Made by a program: the position numbers and the translations under genes
Source: Palsa-504 sp963839095
GTDB taxonomy: Bacteria; Actinomycetota; Actinomycetes; Streptosporangiales; Streptosporangiaceae
DNA length: 64,000 bases
Assembly: GCA_963839095.1 (NCBI GenBank)
Contig: CAWIUF010000053.1
Location: forward strand, 186,001 to 250,000
Direction: 5' to 3'
In this document: positions 25,645-35,242 of the stretch, in pieces
Position numbering within the stretch: position 1 is the first letter of the stretch
Layout: each line of letters starts with the position of its first letter
The notes under the pieces: generated by a model
Database searches by the model: none
What the model saw: the letters and a program-made list of their open reading frames with translations, nothing else
What the model was told of the DNA's origin: nothing

Positions 25645-27637
25645 CGGAGGAACCTCCCCAGTCGGGCGCGAGGCCGCGCGCGAACTTGATGTCGTTGTTG
25701 GACGTGCCGGCCGCGACCATGGGCCAGACCATGGCGTCCCGGTGGACGATGAAGTCGACCACGACCGGGCGGTCGTTGATCTCCATGGCCCGCTCGATGG
25801 TCTTGTCGACGTCGCCCGCTTCCTCGCAGCGGATGCCCTCGCAGCCGTAGGCCTCGGCCAGCTTGACGAAGTCGGGGATGCGGGTGCCGGGCAGCTTGGT
25901 CGCGATATCGACCGGGTCCGGAGCGGGCCGGCCGACCTCGGATGAGGAAGAGGGATGAAGGTCGGTGTTGGAGTAGCGCTCGTTGTAGAACAGCGTCTGC
26001 CACTGCCGGACCATGCCCAGGCTGCCGTTGTTGATGATCGCGATCTTGACTCGCGATGCCCTCGAGCGCGCAGGTAGCCAGCTCCTGGTTGGTCATCTGG
26101 AAGCAGCCGTCGCCGTCGATCGCCCACACGGTGGCGTCCGGGCGGCCGACCTTGGCCCCCATCGCGGCCGGCACGGCGAAGCCCATCGTGCCCAGGCCGC
26201 CCGAGTTGATCCAGGTGCCGGGGTGCTCGTAGTCGATGAACTGGGCCGCCCACATCTGGTGCTGGCCGACGCCGGCCACGTACACCGCCTCCGGGCCGGC
26301 GATCTGGCCGATCCGGGTGATCACGTGCTGCGGCGCGAGGGTGCCGTCGTCCGGCTGGTCGTAGCCCAGCGGGTAGGTGCTGCGCAGCGTGTCCAGCTGG
26401 GCCCGCCAGCCGGTCAGGTCCGGCTGGCGGCCCTGCTCGTGCTCGGCCCGCACCGCGGCGCTCAGGTCGGCGATCACTTCCCGGCAGTCGCCGACGATCG
26501 GCACGTCGGCGCGGCGGTTCTTGGAGATCTCGGCCGGGTCGATGTCCGCGTGCACGATCAGCGCGCCCGGCGCGAACGTGTCCAGCTTGCCGGTCACCCG
26601 GTCGTCGAACCGGGTGCCCAGCGCGATGAGCAGGTCGGCCTGCTGCAGCGCGCCGACCGCGGCGACCGTGCCGTGCATGCCGGGCATGCCCATGTGCAGC
26701 GGGTGCCGGTCGGGGAACGCGCCCCGGGCCATCAGCGTGGTGACCACCGGGATGCCGGTCAGCTCGGCCAGCTCGCGCAGCTGCGCGGCAGCCCCGGCCT
26801 TGATCACGCCGCCGCCGACGTAGAGCACCGGGCGGCGGGACTCGCTGATCAGCCGGGCCGCCTCGCGCACCTGGCGGGCGTGCGGCCGGGTCACCGGGTG
26901 GTACCCGGGCAGCTCGAACGGGACCGGCCAGACGAAGTCGGTCATGGCCTGCATCGCGTCCTTGGCGACGTCCACCAGGACCGGGCCCGGCCGCCCGGTC
27001 GAGGCCACGTGGAAGGCCTCGCCGATGGTGCGGGCGATGTCCTCCGGCTTGGTGACCAGGAAGTTGTGCTTGGTGATCGGGATCGTGATCCCGGAGATGT
27101 CCGCTTCCTGGAAGGCGTCGGTGCCGATCATGGCTTGCTCGCCACCTGGCCGGTGATGGCCACCATCGGGACCGAGTCCATGTAGGCGTCGGCGATCGGG
27201 GTCACCAGGTTCGTCGCGCCCGGCCCGCTGGTCGCCATGCACACGCCGACCCGCCCGGTGGCCTGCGCGTACCCGGTGGCCGCGTGGCCGGCGCCCTGCT
27301 CGTGCCGGACCAGGATGTGCCGGATGATCTTCGAGTCGAGCAGCGGGTCGTAGGCCGGCAGGACGGCGCCGCCCGGGATCCCGAACACGGTGTCCGCGCC
27401 GACTCGCTCGAGCGCGTACACCAGCGCCTGCGCCCCGGTCGCGCGGACCTTGCCCGGGCTGGTCACCTGCACGCGGGGCGGCTGCGCCTCGGCGGCCGGG
27501 GCAGGCGCCGGCACCGGCGTCTCGGCCGGGCGCGGCTGGTCGGTGCGGGCGGGCGGGTGATGCGCTGAGCGGGCGGCCAGGTCTCGCGGGCTGGGTCCCG
27601 GAGGACCCGGAGTCCCGGGAGTCATCTGCTCGGTCAT
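25637..27637 (-). CDS. ilvB: Acetolactate synthase large (catalytic) subunit (two frameshifts)
   Basis: ThDP- and FAD-dependent acetohydroxyacid synthase. A Pro-rich leader (about 65 residues) precedes TGAQALVYALERVGADTVFG, the catalytic Glu in VRHEQGAGHAATGYA, then VLVDVAKDAMQ, the FAD region GTRFDDRVTGKLDTF and the ThDP motif AIDGDGCFQMTNQELAT followed by NNGSLGMVRQWQTLFY. Breaks near 27128 (missing base after GCGAGCAAG) and 26050 (extra A) interrupt invariant motifs in an essential-type gene, pointing to sequence error. ATG 27637 is chosen for its GGAGA; MDSAN at 27664 is the alternative. A leader peptide and attenuator lie upstream. Confidence 0.93.
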
Positions 27638-27683
27638 CGGTAAGTCTCCATTGGCTGAGTCCATCGGCGGGGATCCGGCGGCA

Positions 27684-27720
27684 TAAAAAATCCCCTCGTG
27701 CCTGACGGCAGTCGAGGGGA
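27684..27720 (-). terminator. Attenuator terminator upstream of ilvB
   Basis: On the minus strand TCCCCTCG pairs with CGAGGGGA around an inner TGCC/GGCA hairpin, followed by ATTTTTTAT. It starts 21 bases after the leader peptide stop. Upstream, GCGCGCAG (27721-27728) and its complement at 27749-27756 form a competing stem overlapping the leader coding region. Confidence 0.85.
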
Positions 27721-27740
27721 GCGCGCAGTGAGCTGCTTGG

Positions 27741-27788
27741 TCAGCTGCCTGCGCGCCGGCCAAGTACGAGGATCTGCGGGTACTTCAC
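27741..27788 (-). CDS. ilvB leader peptide (Ile-Leu-Val-Leu)
   Basis: GTG 27788 to TGA 27741: MKYPQILVLGRRAGS, 15 residues, with the control run Ile-Leu-Val-Leu coded ATC-CTC-GTA-CTT. GTA and CTT are rare in this genome. Ribosome stalling here when branched-chain aminoacyl-tRNAs are scarce would free the ilvBNC transcript from the attenuator, as known for actinobacterial ilvB leaders. The start codon lies at the expected transcription start, so it is probably leaderless. Confidence 0.8.
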   Translation of the reverse strand: MKYPQILVLGRRAGS

Positions 27789-27795
27789 GGATAAC

Positions 27796-27826
27796 ACCTT
27801 ACTGCCATCGGGAATCACCGCGTCAA
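27796..27826 (-). promoter_or_regulatory. Predicted ilvBNC promoter
   Basis: -35 TTGACG (27821-27826) and -10 TAAGGT (27796-27801) with a 19-bp spacer. Transcription would start about 7 bases on, at or next to the leader peptide GTG (27788). The spacer is longer than ideal; a weaker -10 CAGTAA gives 16 bp. Confidence 0.55.
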
Positions 27827-30616
27827 CTACTGACGCGACTTGTCTCACATTCCGAGACGGAAGGGCGCTCTTCCTGGTCATTTCCGGCATCGCCCGACGG
27901 CTCGAGCACGGGCGGCGTGAGCTCGCCGGCCGGATGCCCGGCCGTCTTGATCAGGGCTTCCACCCCGGGCGCGCCCATCGGCCGCGCCACCAGGAACCCC
28001 TGGCCGAACTCGCAGCCCATCTCGCGCAGCGCGGTCAGCTGCCGCGGCTGCTCGATGCCCTCGGCGATGACGCGCAGCCCGAGGTCGCGCCCGACCTGGA
28101 CCACGGTCCTGGTCAGCAGCGTGAGCGTCTCGTCCTGGCCGAGCCCGGCCACGAACGAGGGGGCGATCTTGATGATGTCCAGCGGGAGGTGGTGCAGGTA
28201 GGCCAGCGAGGCGTAGCCGGTGCCGAAGTCGTCCAGGGCCAGCTTCACGCCCAGCTGGTGCAGGCCGGCCAGCCGCTCGATGATCAGCTCGTCCTCTTCG
28301 ACCAGGATCCGCTCGTTCACCTCGACGGTGAGCGCCTCGGGCGGCAGCCCGGTCTCGGCCAGGATCGCGGCCAGCCGGGCGCCGAAGGCCGGCGCGGTGA
28401 TCTGCCGGGCGGACAGGTTCACCGAGATCCCGATGTCCCAGGACGGACCCGCCGGAGGAATGGCGCCAGGCCGCGCCCTGCGCGCAGGCCTCGCGGAGCA
28501 CCCACTCGCCGAGCGGGACGATGAGGCCGGACTCCTCGGCGGCGCCGAGGAACTCCCGCGGCGAGACCACCTGGTCGCCGCGCCACCAGCGGACCAGCGC
28601 CTCGGCGCCGGTCACGCGCGAGGTGGCCAGGTCCACGATCGGCTGGAACTGCAGCGTGAGCTCGCCCTCGCTGATGGCCCGCTGCAGGTCGCTGACGATC
28701 TCCAGGCGGCGAACCACGTCGGCGTGCATGTGGGCGGCATAGACCTCGACCCGGTCGCCGCCGCTGTCCTTGGCCCGGGACATGGCCACGTCCGCGTTGC
28801 GCAGCACCAGGCCGGGCGGGTCACCGGGGCCCAGGTCGGCCAGCGCCACGCCGACGCTCGCGGTCAGGGCGATCTGCTGGCCGGCCACCCGGAACGGCTC
28901 GGCCGCGACCGCGCCCGCCAGCCGGTCGGCGATCTCGGCCACTTCCTGGTCGCTCCCGGCGTTCTCGACCAGGACGGCGAACTCGTCGCTGCCCCACCGG
29001 GCCACCGTGTCGTGCACCGGGACGACGGCGCGCAGCCGCCGGGCCGCCTGGGCCAGCACCAGGTCGCCGGCGCCGTGGCCGACCGAGTCGTTGACCGCGG
29101 TGAAGCGGTCGATGTCGAGGAAGATGACGCCGGTCCGGCCCGCGTCGCCCGGCTGGCCCGGGGCCGCGTCGCGCAGCACGTCGCGGGCGCGCTCCTCGAC
29201 GTAGGCCCGGTTGGGCAGCCCGGTCAGCCCGTCGTGGAACGTCAGATGGGTGACCTGCTGGCGCAGCGCGACCTGGTCGCTGACGTCGCGCGCGGTGACC
29301 AGCATCTGGATGGGCTCACCGGGCGCCTGGTAGCGCAGCAGGGTCGACTCGATGTGCCGCCAGGTCCCGTCGGCCGCCCGCACCCGGACCCGGAACCGGC
29401 CGGACGCGCCGGCTGCCCCGGATCCCTCGGCGCTCTCCCCGGAATCGGAGTCCGCCCGCGGCCCGGCCGGCGCCATGCCGGACGGCTGGTAGCCGCCGAG
29501 CGCGAGCCGGACCGAGGCCAGCACAGCCGACCGGTCCTCGGGGTGCACGTAGTCGAGCAGGCGGCGCCCGGTCAGCGTCCCGGGCGCGTAGCCGTAGTCG
29601 GCGACCGTCGGGCTCGCGTACCTGACCGAGCCGTCCAGGTCGCAGACCAGGACCACGTCGCTGGTCCGGCTGGCCAGGTCGCGCAGGCTCCGGCTGGATT
29701 CGCGCCAGATGCCGAGGACGGCCAGGTTCTCCCGGACCAGCATGAAGACCCGGCCGGCGAGCACCAGGACCCCGGCGCCGCCGGCCACGATCAGCGCCAC
29801 CCCGGAGGCCGGCGCCCCGGCCAGGCCGTTCACGATCACGAAGAGGGTGGCCGCGGCCGCGGTCAGGGCGGCGACGATGGTGGACGCGGCCGAGCTCGTC
29901 GCCCGCCGGGTCCAGTTCGACCCGAAGCCCTCGGTGACCCGCCACGGGGCGGCGCCGAGCAGCAGCGCCGCGAACACCGGCAGCAGCTGGGCCGCGATGC
30001 CGGGGTGACCGCCGAGCACCCGCTGGCCCACGGCCAGCGAGTCGCCCACCGCGATCACGCCCACGGCCAGGTAGGGCAGCATGACCCGCCGCCAGGCGGC
30101 GGTGACCATGGGCAGCAGCGCGCCCAGCACGGCCAGGTCGGCCAGCGGGTGGACCAGCCCGAGCAGGAAGGTGCCGGGCCGGTCGCCGGATTTGTGGAAC
30201 TCCGCGCTGAAGATCGCGGTCCAGCCGATGACCAGCAGGGCGACGGCCATCACGTAGCCGTCGGCCAGCCCGGGCAGGACCGAGTCGCGGGCACCGGCCG
30301 GGACCACGTGGCCGTCGCCGCCGTCGGGTGCGTCCGGCCGCGGCGACCGCGCGTCCCGCTCGGCGGTGGCCAGCACCCCGGTGCCCACCCCGGTGACGGC
30401 CAGGGCCAGCAGCGCCGGCAGGTTGGTGAAGGAAAGACCGGGGGCCGGGTTCAGCGTGCCGCCGAGGAACTCCAGCACGATCAGCCCGGAACAGTACAGC
30501 CCGGCGCCGGCGGCGAGCCACTGGTAGGCCCGCCCGATGGCATGGTCATAACGGCGGGCGCCGAGCCACAGGCTCACCGCCGCCGCGAACCACGCCAGCA
30601 TGCCGAAGACGGTCAT
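27823..30616 (-). CDS. Membrane protein with PAS, degenerate GGDEF and EAL domains (one frameshift)
   Basis: About 930 residues: seven to eight membrane helices (about 1-310), a PAS domain (SRTSDVVLVCDLDGSVRYAS), a GGDEF domain whose signature reads WGSDEF, and an EAL domain with GAEALVRWWRG, SVNLSARQ, VEVNERIL, LALDDFGTGYASL and VIAEGIEQ. Most EAL metal and catalytic residues are present, but the usual KIDxSF reads KIAPSF. A c-di-GMP phosphodiesterase or sensor is likely; cyclase activity is doubtful. One frame change near 28445. The last codons contain the ilvB regulatory box, and the stop overlaps the ilvB -35. Confidence 0.85.
27842..27858 (-). promoter_or_regulatory. BCAA regulatory box, copy 3 (ilvB)
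   Basis: Plus strand GTCTCA-CAT-TCCGAGAC. It ends 15 bases upstream of the predicted ilvB -35, a position that suits activation as well as repression. It lies inside the last codons of the GGDEF/EAL gene. Confidence 0.72.
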
Positions 30617-31023
30617 ACTCGGCGCTCCCAGATCCTGAAGCGCACCCGGGCTCCTTCCGTTCCGCCCCGCTGTTCTGAAGTACTCAACGCACGCCGGGCA
30701 AAAGCGGATAGCTAAGTCACGCTTTCGTTACCTCGTCGTAACGAAAAGTCGCCGTCGTCACGCAGGTCCTTGCGCCGACGAATCCCCTGCCCGCCGCGGG
30801 CCTCCGGTGATCGGAAACCCCGGCGGGCACTGCCCCAAGCGACTGTCTCGCAACCGGTCTGATGCTTACTCTACGTACCCGAGATCACACTTCGGTTGAG
30901 GAAGGGCGTACAGCGGGCGACAAACTCAGGCCAGCCTGCCGGATCCGCGCGGTCTGTGCTGGTTGTGGCAGCATGGGGTGACTCACCGATATTCCTGTGC
31001 CGCAGAGAAACCTGGAGGCGGTA
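30617..31023. other. Divergent intergenic region between GGDEF/EAL and carboxylase genes
   Basis: 407 bases without a supported gene. It contains a 9-bp inverted repeat (TTTCGTTAC at 30723-30731, GTAACGAAA at 30738-30746, 6-nt spacer) about 110 bases upstream of the GGDEF/EAL start, a possible operator. No riboswitch fold or RNA gene could be recognised. Confidence 0.5.
30723..30746. promoter_or_regulatory. Inverted repeat upstream of the GGDEF/EAL gene
   Basis: Perfect 9-bp arms TTTCGTTAC / GTAACGAAA with a 6-nt spacer, AT-richer than its surroundings. Likely a protein-binding site; the regulator is unknown. Confidence 0.45.
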
Positions 31024-32790
31024 GTGCGCAAGGTGCTGATCGCGAATCGCGGCGAGATCGCGGTGCGGATCGCGCGGGCTTGCCGCGACGCCGGTCTGGG
31101 CAGCGTGGCGGTGTACGCCGAGCCCGACCTGGACGCGCTGCACGTCCGGATGGCCGACGAGGCCTACGCGCTGGGCGGGGCCACCAGCGCCGAGACCTAC
31201 CTGGACATCGACAAGCTCATCAAGGTGGCGCACGAGGCGGGCGCGGACGCGGTCCATCCCGGTTACGGCTTCCTGAGCGAGAACGCCGGCTTCGCCCAGG
31301 CGGTGATGGACGCCGGGCTGACCTGGATCGGCCCCCCGCCGGCGGCCATCGAGGCGCTCGGCGACAAGGTCAAGGCCCGGCACATCGCGCTGGAGGCCGG
31401 GGCGCCGCTCACCCCGGGGACGCCGGACCCGGTACGGGATGCGGATGAGGTCAAGGAGTTCGGCCGGGAGTACGGCTATCCGCTGGCCATCAAGGCCGCG
31501 TTCGGCGGCGGCGGGCGCGGGCTCAAGGTGGCCTGGAAGGAAGAGGAGGTCGCCGACCTCTTCGAGTCCGCGGTGCGCGAGGCGACCGCGGCGTTCGGCC
31601 GGGGCGAGTGCTTCGTGGAGCGCTACCTGGACCGGCCGCGGCACGTGGAGACGCAGTGCCTGGCCGACACCGAGGGTCACGTGGTGGTGGTCTCCACCCG
31701 CGACTGCTCGCTGCAGCGCCGGCACCAGAAGCTGGTCGAGGAGGCCCCGGCGCCGTTCCTGACCGACGAGCAGACCGAGACCCTCTACCGCGCCTCCAAG
31801 GACATCCTGAGCCGGGCCGGCTACGTCGGCGCGGGCACCTGCGAGTTCCTGGTCGGCCAGGACGGCACCATCAGCTTCCTCGAGGTCAACACCCGGCTGC
31901 AGGTCGAGCACCCGGTCAGCGAGGAGGTCACCGGGCTCGATCTGGTCCGGGAGATGTTCCGCATCGCCGAGGGCGAGCCGATCGGCTACGACGACCCGGC
32001 GCCCCGCGGCCACTCGATCGAGTTCCGGATCAACGCCGAGGACCCGGCGAAGAACTTCATGCCCGCGCCGGGCACCATCACCGCCTGGAACCCGCCGTCC
32101 GGGCCCGGCGTCCGCCTTGACACCGGGTTCACGGCCGGGATGACGGTGCCCCAGGCGTTCGACTCGATGATCGCCAAGCTGGTGGTGACCGGCGCCAGCC
32201 GGGAGCAGGCCCTGCAGCGTTCGGCCCGGGCGCTGGCTGAGTTCGAGGTGGGCGGGATGCCCACCGTGCTGCCCTTCCACCGGGCCGTGGTGACCGACCC
32301 GGCGTTCACCGAAGAGCCGCTGCGGGTGCACACCCGCTGGATCGAGACCGAGTTCGACACCCCCATGCCGGACCAGGACGCGGCCGAGGTAGCCGAGCCC
32401 GCCGAGCGGGATGCGGTCACGGTCGAGGTGGGGGGCAAGCGACTCGAGGTCGTGCTGCCTGCCGGGCTGGGCGTTTCCGGCCCCAGGGGGGGTCGGGGGG
32501 AAGGGTCCCCCCGAGAGCGGGGGGTTCGCGGGGGGTCGTCTCCCCGGGCGAGCCGGGCCCCCGCGAATACGGGCGACACGCTGGTCAGCCCGATGCAGGG
32601 CACGATCATCAAGATCGCGGTGACGGAGGGGCAGCAGGTGTCATCCGGGGACCCGGTGGTGGTCCTCGAGGCCATGAAGATGGAGCAGCCGCTGACCGCG
32701 CACAAGGACGGCACCGTCACCGGGCTGGCCGTCGAGGTGGGCCAGACCGTCTCCGCGGGCGCGGCGATCTGCGAGCTCGCGGACGGCTAG
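31024..32790 (+). CDS. Acyl-CoA carboxylase alpha chain (biotin carboxylase + biotin carrier)
   Basis: 588 residues, starting at GTG 31024 after GGAGG. Biotin carboxylase domain: KVLIANRGEIAVRIARAC, HPGYGFLSENAGFA, ATP-grasp AAFGGGGRGLKVAW, VEVNTRLQVEHPVSEEVTG-type region. C-terminal biotinyl domain: VSPMQGTIIKIAV and EAMKMEQPL, whose Lys carries biotin. It supplies carboxybiotin to acetyl- or propionyl-CoA carboxyltransferase beta subunits for fatty acid, malonyl- and methylmalonyl-CoA synthesis. The linker before the biotinyl domain is replaced by a G/C-run palindromic element (32485-32575), translated in frame. Confidence 0.95.
   Translation: MRKVLIANRGEIAVRIARACRDAGLGSVAVYAEPDLDALHVRMADEAYALGGATSAETYLDIDKLIKVAHEAGADAVHPGYGFLSENAGFAQAVMDAGLTWIGPPPAAIEALGDKVKARHIALEAGAPLTPGTPDPVRDADEVKEFGREYGYPLAIKAAFGGGGRGLKVAWKEEEVADLFESAVREATAAFGRGECFVERYLDRPRHVETQCLADTEGHVVVVSTRDCSLQRRHQKLVEEAPAPFLTDEQTETLYRASKDILSRAGYVGAGTCEFLVGQDGTISFLEVNTRLQVEHPVSEEVTGLDLVREMFRIAEGEPIGYDDPAPRGHSIEFRINAEDPAKNFMPAPGTITAWNPPSGPGVRLDTGFTAGMTVPQAFDSMIAKLVVTGASREQALQRSARALAEFEVGGMPTVLPFHRAVVTDPAFTEEPLRVHTRWIETEFDTPMPDQDAAEVAEPAERDAVTVEVGGKRLEVVLPAGLGVSGPRGGRGEGSPRERGVRGGSSPRASRAPANTGDTLVSPMQGTIIKIAVTEGQQVSSGDPVVVLEAMKMEQPLTAHKDGTVTGLAVEVGQTVSAGAAICELADG
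32485..32575 (+). repeat. G/C-run palindromic element inside the carboxylase linker
   Basis: Several GGGGGG and CCCCCC runs, including GGGGGG-TCGT-CTCCCCGGG (32530-32548), give a mostly Gly/Arg/Ser linker (GPRGGRGEGSPRERGVRGG). The core matches elements at 19896 and 55061. It looks like an insertion tolerated because it kept the frame. Confidence 0.6.
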
Positions 32791-32807
32791 GCTCCTAGGC
32801 TCGGGCC

Positions 32808-33149
32808 ATGAGCAGGCTGCCGGGTGACCCGGGCCTGGGGCGTCAGGTGCTCTTCGCGCTGGGCGCCCGGCTGCCGGACCGGAACCGGGAATGGGTCAGG
32901 CACGAACTGACCGACGCGGGCTGGCGCGGCCGGCTCATCGGCCGCCACCTGATCGTGACGGTGCCGGTCTGCGTGGTCTTCGTGCTGCTCCCGGGCGCGC
33001 TGTGGATCCGTCTCATGGTGGCCGGGTTCTTCTTGCTGTGCACGGTGAGCATCGTCGCGCTGTACGCCGACGACATCCGGGTATCACGGCTGCGCCGGCA
33101 CGGCCTGGAAGCACCGGACGATCCTGACCTGAACCGTCCGTCGCACTGA
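32808..33149 (+). CDS. DUF5313-like small membrane protein
   Basis: 113 residues: a soluble start (ARLPDRNREWVRHELTDAGW), two membrane helices (about 47-84), and a short charged tail. The NREWVRHELT start and size resemble the DUF5313 family of actinobacteria. ATG 32808 is 17 bp after the carboxylase stop, so they may be co-transcribed. Function unknown. Confidence 0.7.
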   Translation: MSRLPGDPGLGRQVLFALGARLPDRNREWVRHELTDAGWRGRLIGRHLIVTVPVCVVFVLLPGALWIRLMVAGFFLLCTVSIVALYADDIRVSRLRRHGLEAPDDPDLNRPSH

Positions 33150-33196
33150 ACGGGGCGGGGACTGCACCCGTTCGGTGCCTGGGTTTTGGTTTTTGC

Positions 33197-34579
33197 TTAG
33201 TTGTCCGGGGTGAACTCCATGAGCTTGCGGGCGGCTTCGGTGACGCTGCCGGACAGGCTCGGATAGACGGCGAAGGTCTGGGCCAGGTCCTCGGCCGTCA
33301 GGCGCTGCTCCATGGCGACCGAGACGGCCAGGATCAGCTCGCTGGCGCGGGGGGCGACGACCACGCCGCCCAGGATCACGCCGGTGCCGGGGCTGGTGAA
33401 CAGCTTGACGAAGCCGTCGCGGAAGCCCGCCATCTTGGCCCGCGGGTTGGTGGCCAGCGGCTGCTTGAGCGTGCGGGCCGCCACCTCGCCCGCGTCGACG
33501 GCGCGCTGCGAGACACCGACGGTGGCGATCTCCGGGTTGGTGAAGATGGTCGCGGCCACGTGACCGAGCCGGATCGGGTGCACCGCCTCGCCCAGCGTGT
33601 GCCACATCGCGATCCGGCCCTGCATGGCGGCCACCGAGGCCAGCATGAGCTTCCCGGTGCAGTCCCCGGCCGCGTACACGCCCGGCACCGAGGTGCGCGA
33701 GACCCGGTCGACCTCGATGAAGCCGTTCTTGTCGGTCTTGACGCCGTGCTCGTCGCAGCCGATGCTCTCGGTCCGCGGGATCATGCCCACGGTCATCAGG
33801 CAGTGGCTGCCCTTGATTTTCTGGCCGCCTTGGAGGGTGACGGTGACGCCGTCCGGTGTCCTTTTGACGGACGTGGCGCGGGAGTGGCCGAGGACGTGCA
33901 TGCCGCTGCGCTTGAACACGTCCTCGATCAGGTTGGCGGCGTCCTCGTCCTCCTGCGGCAGCACCCGGTCGCGGGAGGAGACCAGCGTGACCCGCGAGCC
34001 GAGGGCCTGGTAGGCGCAGGCGAACTCGGCCCCGGTGACACCGGAGCCGACCACGATCAGGTCGCGGGGCACCTCGGTCAGGTCGTAGAGCTGGCGCCAG
34101 GTGAGGATGCGATCGCCGTCGGGTTCGGCGCCCGGGAGCACGCGGGGCATGGCACCGGTGGCGATCAGGATGGCGTCGGCCTTGATCGTCTCGCCTTGGC
34201 CGGTGCTGATGGTGCCGGGGCCGTCGAGTTTGCCGTGGCTTTTGATGACCTTGATGCCCTCGGCGTTCACGCGGTCGGTGATGTCGTGGGACTGGGCGCG
34301 GGCCAGGTTGGTGATGCGCTCGTAGAGGCGGGCGGCGTTGACGGTGGCCAGGCCGCCGGTGGCGATGCCGAGATCGGCGCTGCGGTTGAGCAGCGTCATC
34401 GCGTTCGAGGTCTCGATCAGCGACTTGGACGGCACGCAGTCGGTGAGCACGCAGGCGCCGCCGAGGCCGTCGGAATCGATGACGGTGACGTCGGCGCCGA
34501 GCTGGGCGGCGACCAGGGCGGCCTCGTAGCCGCCGGGCCCGCCGCCGAGGATCGCGATTCTCTGACGTGGCAAGGTCAC
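33197..34579 (-). CDS. NAD(P)H-quinone dehydrogenase, lipoamide dehydrogenase-like
   Basis: 460-residue flavoprotein of the pyridine nucleotide-disulphide oxidoreductase family, like mycobacterial LpdA. FAD motif AILGGGPGGYEAALVAAQLG; redox cysteines CVLTDC kept as CxxxxC; NAD motif VVGSGVTGAEFACAY; second FAD motif VYAAGDCTG. The C-terminal catalytic His-Glu of true lipoamide dehydrogenases (HPTLSE) reads YPSLSG, so lipoamide activity is unlikely and quinone reduction fits better. GTG 34579. It diverges from the cyclotransferase-like gene. Confidence 0.88.
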   Translation of the reverse strand: MTLPRQRIAILGGGPGGYEAALVAAQLGADVTVIDSDGLGGACVLTDCVPSKSLIETSNAMTLLNRSADLGIATGGLATVNAARLYERITNLARAQSHDITDRVNAEGIKVIKSHGKLDGPGTISTGQGETIKADAILIATGAMPRVLPGAEPDGDRILTWRQLYDLTEVPRDLIVVGSGVTGAEFACAYQALGSRVTLVSSRDRVLPQEDEDAANLIEDVFKRSGMHVLGHSRATSVKRTPDGVTVTLQGGQKIKGSHCLMTVGMIPRTESIGCDEHGVKTDKNGFIEVDRVSRTSVPGVYAAGDCTGKLMLASVAAMQGRIAMWHTLGEAVHPIRLGHVAATIFTNPEIATVGVSQRAVDAGEVAARTLKQPLATNPRAKMAGFRDGFVKLFTSPGTGVILGGVVVAPRASELILAVSVAMEQRLTAEDLAQTFAVYPSLSGSVTEAARKLMEFTPDN

Positions 34580-34674
34580 GATAGGTAATTCTTTCCGCTG
34601 GGATGGTCGCAGTCAGGTATCGGGTGCTTGTTTATGCGCGGCTCGCGGCTTGGCTACGCCGTACGCTTTCTCCC

Positions 34675-35175
34675 GTGGCACTGTACGCCGCCTACGGCAG
34701 CAACATGGATCCGGCGCAGATGCTCTCACGCTGCCCTCATTCACCCCAGCGTGGCACTGGGTGGCTGGAGGGGTGGCGGCTGACGTTCGGCGGGGAAGAT
34801 ATCGGCTGGGATGGTGCGCTGGCCACGGTGGTGGAGTCTTCGGGCTCCCGGGTGTTCGTGGTGCTGTACGACCTGTCCGAGGGTGACGAGAAGGAACTCG
34901 ACAACTGGGACGGGGTCTCGCTGGGGTACTACCGGCGGGTGAAGGTGCGGGTGGAGACGCTGGACGGCGACGTGCTGGCCTGGCTGTACGTGCTCAACTT
35001 CTGGGAGGGCGGGCTGCCTTCCGCCCGGAGCGTCGGGATCTTGGCCGACTCGGCGGAGCAGGCGGGTGCTCCTGCTGACTACGTGTCGGCGCTGCGGGCG
35101 TTGCCTTGCGCCAAGATGGGCGACTCTCATCCGGGTTACGGTGACGCCGGCTACGAGACCCCCGGCGGGCCGTGA
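34675..35175 (+). CDS. Gamma-glutamylcyclotransferase-like protein
   Basis: 166 residues with the AIG2/GGCT beta-barrel signature: ALYAAYGSNMDPAQM at the N-terminus, then WRLTFGGEDIGWDGALATVV, FVVLYDLSEGDEKELDNWDG and YYRRVKVRVETLDG. GTG 34675 is chosen because the YGSN motif lies seven residues in; the frame is open further upstream. The family cyclises gamma-glutamyl amines or peptides to 5-oxoproline, but many bacterial members are uncharacterised. Confidence 0.82.
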   Translation: MALYAAYGSNMDPAQMLSRCPHSPQRGTGWLEGWRLTFGGEDIGWDGALATVVESSGSRVFVVLYDLSEGDEKELDNWDGVSLGYYRRVKVRVETLDGDVLAWLYVLNFWEGGLPSARSVGILADSAEQAGAPADYVSALRALPCAKMGDSHPGYGDAGYETPGGP

Positions 35176-35242
35176 CGTTCCCGCTAGCTCGGAAACGTGC
35201 TCCCGTGGCGTTGGACGCGCTGCCGGTGGCGGGGTGTGCCGC

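Noticed and set aside
30617..31023. c-di-GMP or c-di-AMP riboswitch upstream of the GGDEF/EAL gene
   Set aside because: Conserved riboswitch core sequences were not found.
30871..32331. A 486-codon minus-strand frame over the carboxylase
   Set aside because: Shadow of the biotin carboxylase coding strand; no motifs.
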